NCBI GenBank assembly: GCA_035530655.1
Contig: DATKUK010000102.1
Coordinates: forward strand, 124,001 to 188,000
DNA: 64,000 nucleotides
Direction: 5' to 3'
Source: DATKUK01 sp035530655
GTDB lineage: Bacteria; Planctomycetota; Phycisphaerae; UBA1845; DATKUK01
A model generated the notes under the pieces. It worked only from the letters and a program-made list of their open reading frames with translations. It was not told the DNA's origin and searched no databases. Below are positions 62,170 to 64,000 of this stretch, piece by piece (within the stretch, counting starts at the first letter, position 1; each line of letters begins with the position of its first letter). A program made the translations under genes and the position numbers.

Positions 62170-62228
62170 CGCGGTTCGTGCAATCATGTTCTGCCGGAAT
62201 CGGTGCCCCCCAGGAAAGGGCCATCTGA

Positions 62229-63299
62229 ATGGACCTCGACGAACTCCGCCGCCAGATTGACCAGCTCGACACCCAGCTTGTCAAGCTGCTGAACCGCCGC
62301 GCCGAGGTGGTGGTCCAGGTCGGCCAGCTCAAGGCGGCCAACGGCACGCCTATCTATGCGCCCGACCGTGAAAAGCAGGTGGTTGACCGTATCGTCGAGC
62401 TCAATCAGGGTCCGCTTTTGGGCAAGACGCTGGTAGCGATCTGGCGCGAGATGATGAGCGGCTCGTTCGCTCTGGAAAAGCCGCTGCGTATCGCCTACCT
62501 GGGCCCTGAAGGCACCAACTCGCACCTGGTCGCCACGGAGAAGTTCGGGGCCAGTGTCGAGTACGAGCCGGTCAGCATGATCGCCGGCGTATTCGACGAG
62601 GTCGCCCGCGAGCACGCCGACTTCGGCATGGTGCCCATCGAGAACAGCACCGGCGGCGGCGTGATCGATACCCTCGACGCGTTTGTCGAAACCGACGTCA
62701 AAATCTACGCGGAGATCAACCGCGTGATCCATCACCATCTGCTGGCCAACTGCCCACTCGAACGGGTCGAGCGAGTCTACTCCAAGCCGGAGGTGTTCGC
62801 TCAGTGCCAGCGATGGCTGGTCAGCGTGGGCCTGGCCGACAAGACCATTCCCGTCGCCAGCACCGCCAAGGCCGCCGAACTCGCCCGCACCGAGAGCTGG
62901 ACGGCGGCGATCGGCAGCACGCTCGCCGCGGAACTGAACAACCTCAAAGTCATATGCAGCAACGTCGAGGACAATCCCAACAACATCACACGCTTCTTTG
63001 TCGTCGCGAGGCAATGGGCCAAACGAGTCGGAGACGACAAAACGGCGCTGATGTTCACCACCGCTCACCGGGCCGGCGCGCTCGCCCACGTGCTCGATGT
63101 GTTCAAAACCGAGGGGATCAACCTTACGTTCATTACCTCGCGCCCGAGCAAGAAGCGCAATTGGGAGTATTACTTCTTCGTCGATGCCGAGGGCCACATC
63201 GACGACGAGAATCTCACCCGCGCAGTCGAGCGCTGCAAGGAGCACTGCCTGGAACTGCACGTGTTGGGTTCGTTCCCTCGTGCCCCCGAGTCCACGTAG
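62229..63299 (+). CDS. pheA: Bifunctional chorismate mutase/prephenate dehydratase
   Basis: 356 residues. AroQ-type chorismate mutase at 1-85 ('LDELRRQIDQLDTQLVKLLNRRAEVV', 'REKQVVDRIVELN'). Prephenate dehydratase from about 90 with 'IAYLGPEGTNSHLVA' and the catalytic 'NNITRFFVVAR'. A C-terminal ACT domain follows, 'GALAHVLDVFKTEGINLTFITSRPS', where the usual phenylalanine-binding ESRP reads TSRP, so feedback control may be altered. It makes phenylpyruvate for phenylalanine. The aroF gene follows after 33 bases. Confidence 0.95.
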   Translation: MDLDELRRQIDQLDTQLVKLLNRRAEVVVQVGQLKAANGTPIYAPDREKQVVDRIVELNQGPLLGKTLVAIWREMMSGSFALEKPLRIAYLGPEGTNSHLVATEKFGASVEYEPVSMIAGVFDEVAREHADFGMVPIENSTGGGVIDTLDAFVETDVKIYAEINRVIHHHLLANCPLERVERVYSKPEVFAQCQRWLVSVGLADKTIPVASTAKAAELARTESWTAAIGSTLAAELNNLKVICSNVEDNPNNITRFFVVARQWAKRVGDDKTALMFTTAHRAGALAHVLDVFKTEGINLTFITSRPSKKRNWEYYFFVDAEGHIDDENLTRAVERCKEHCLELHVLGSFPRAPEST

Positions 63300-63332
63300 C
63301 CACGCGACAGAGCGTTCCGCACAGGTATCACC

Positions 63333-64000
63333 ATGATCGTTATCCTGAAATCCGGCGCCAGCGAAGAGGTCGTTCAACATGTCGCTGAGCGCATCACCCA
63401 GCTTGGTCTGACCCCTCACATCTCTCGCGGTGAGTTCCGCACCATCATCGGCGCCATCGGCGAGGAAGGCGTTGCCCTGCCCGAGCAGCTCGAGCAGATC
63501 GCCGGCGTCGAGAAGGTCATGCCGATCATGCGGCCTTACAAGCTGGCCAGCCGCGAGTTCCATCCCGACGACACCGCGCTGGAGATTCGCGGCGTGAAGA
63601 TCGGCGGCGACTACTGCGCCGTAATCGCCGGCCCGTGCTCGGTCGAGAACCGCGAGCTGCTGCTCAACGTCGCGCGACAGGTCAAGGCCGCCGGCGCCTC
63701 GATCCTTCGCGGCGGGGCCTTCAAGCCGCGGACCAGCCCCTACAGCTTTCAGGGGTTGGGCAAAGAGGGGCTGGAGTACCTGGCGCAGGCCCGTGCAGAA
63801 CTCGACATGCCCGTCATCACTGAGGTTATGGACCCGCGCGACGTCGAGCTCATGACCGACTACACCGACATCTACCAGATCGGTGCCCGCAACATGCAGA
63901 ACTACAACCTTCTGCTCGAGGTCGGCCAGACCAACAAGCCGGTCTTCCTCAAGCGAGGCATGGCCGCCCCGATCAACGAGTTGCTCATGTCGGCTGAGTA
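63333..64000 (+). CDS. aroF: DAHP synthase, type I-beta (partial)
   Basis: 222 codons are present and the gene runs off the right edge. An N-terminal ferredoxin-like regulatory domain (1-70, 'MIVILKSGASEEVVQHVAER') precedes the TIM barrel with 'VIAGPCSVENRELLL', 'RGGAFKPRTSPYSFQGLG', 'VITEVMDPRDVELM', 'IYQIGARNMQNYNLL' and 'KRGMAAPINELLM'. This is the I-beta class that joins PEP and erythrose-4-phosphate as the first shikimate step. It follows pheA, so entry to and exit from chorismate are co-transcribed. Confidence 0.95.
   Translation, partial: MIVILKSGASEEVVQHVAERITQLGLTPHISRGEFRTIIGAIGEEGVALPEQLEQIAGVEKVMPIMRPYKLASREFHPDDTALEIRGVKIGGDYCAVIAGPCSVENRELLLNVARQVKAAGASILRGGAFKPRTSPYSFQGLGKEGLEYLAQARAELDMPVITEVMDPRDVELMTDYTDIYQIGARNMQNYNLLLEVGQTNKPVFLKRGMAAPINELLMSAE

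Noticed and set aside
62184..63563. Long minus-strand open frame of about 459 codons over pheA
   Set aside because: It is antisense to a clearly conserved pheA; its product is Arg/His/Asp-rich without motifs, a typical high-GC shadow.

Overview
The window is high-GC bacterial chromosome, most likely from a member of the Planctomycetota (Phycisphaerae-like). I infer this from the gene families (ExbB/ExbD operons with VWA and TPR proteins, DUF1573, DUF6599, DUF362 plus polyferredoxin, NfeD/flotillin), from several 'TSQP/TTQP' tracts in secreted proteins, and from the mix of MltA-type lipoproteins with single-copy housekeeping genes. No rRNA, tRNA or CRISPR array was seen. Both ends are cut: a minus-strand gene runs off the left edge and aroF runs off the right edge.

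Layout. 1-8.7 kb: a partial HEPN-like gene, a secreted repeat protein, and a divergent six-gene operon (TonB-like VWA protein, TPR protein, ExbB, two ExbD, large TPR protein) that looks like a proton-motive-force-driven envelope machine. 8.7-10 kb: insertion-sequence debris (IS3-like orfA start, IS21 relic) and a small membrane protein. 9.9-17.3 kb: a minus-strand ECF sigma / FecR-type anti-sigma / thioredoxin-CcdA locus followed by three visibly AT-richer genes for a cysteine-rich secreted protein, a LolA-like membrane-anchored protein and a DUF1573 protein. This is the best candidate here for an undescribed system. 17.5-18.9 kb: miaB. 18.9-20 kb: more IS relics (IS1380, IS3). 20-27.3 kb: a one-strand run of unrelated small accessory genes (AT-rich membrane protein, DUF5808 pseudogene, two nucleotidyltransferase-like proteins, isochorismatase, sulfotransferase, GrpB, methyltransferase, APH-type kinase) with short imperfect palindromes ending in ACGTT between several of them. 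It looks like an integron-type cassette array, but no integrase is in the window.

27.8-64 kb is mostly stable chromosome: GH36 alpha-galactosidase, eno with a divIC-like gene, a 1,744-residue modular extracellular protein with internal duplications, a DUF6599/DUF362/polyferredoxin redox cluster, an esterase, a Fur-family regulator, glycyl-tRNA synthetase, a winged-helix regulator and a FabF-like synthase that share the same two promoter elements, an aminotransferase, MltA, a family 2 glycosyltransferase, a HEAT-repeat pair, the heme-biosynthesis radical-SAM enzyme AhbD, a TolB-like propeller, an NfeD/flotillin/AAA group, and pheA-aroF for aromatic amino acids. Several sigma-70-like promoters (TTGACC or near, 16-18 bp, TATAAT-like) could be read directly. 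All family assignments are by recognition of motifs in the translated sequence; no database search was run.
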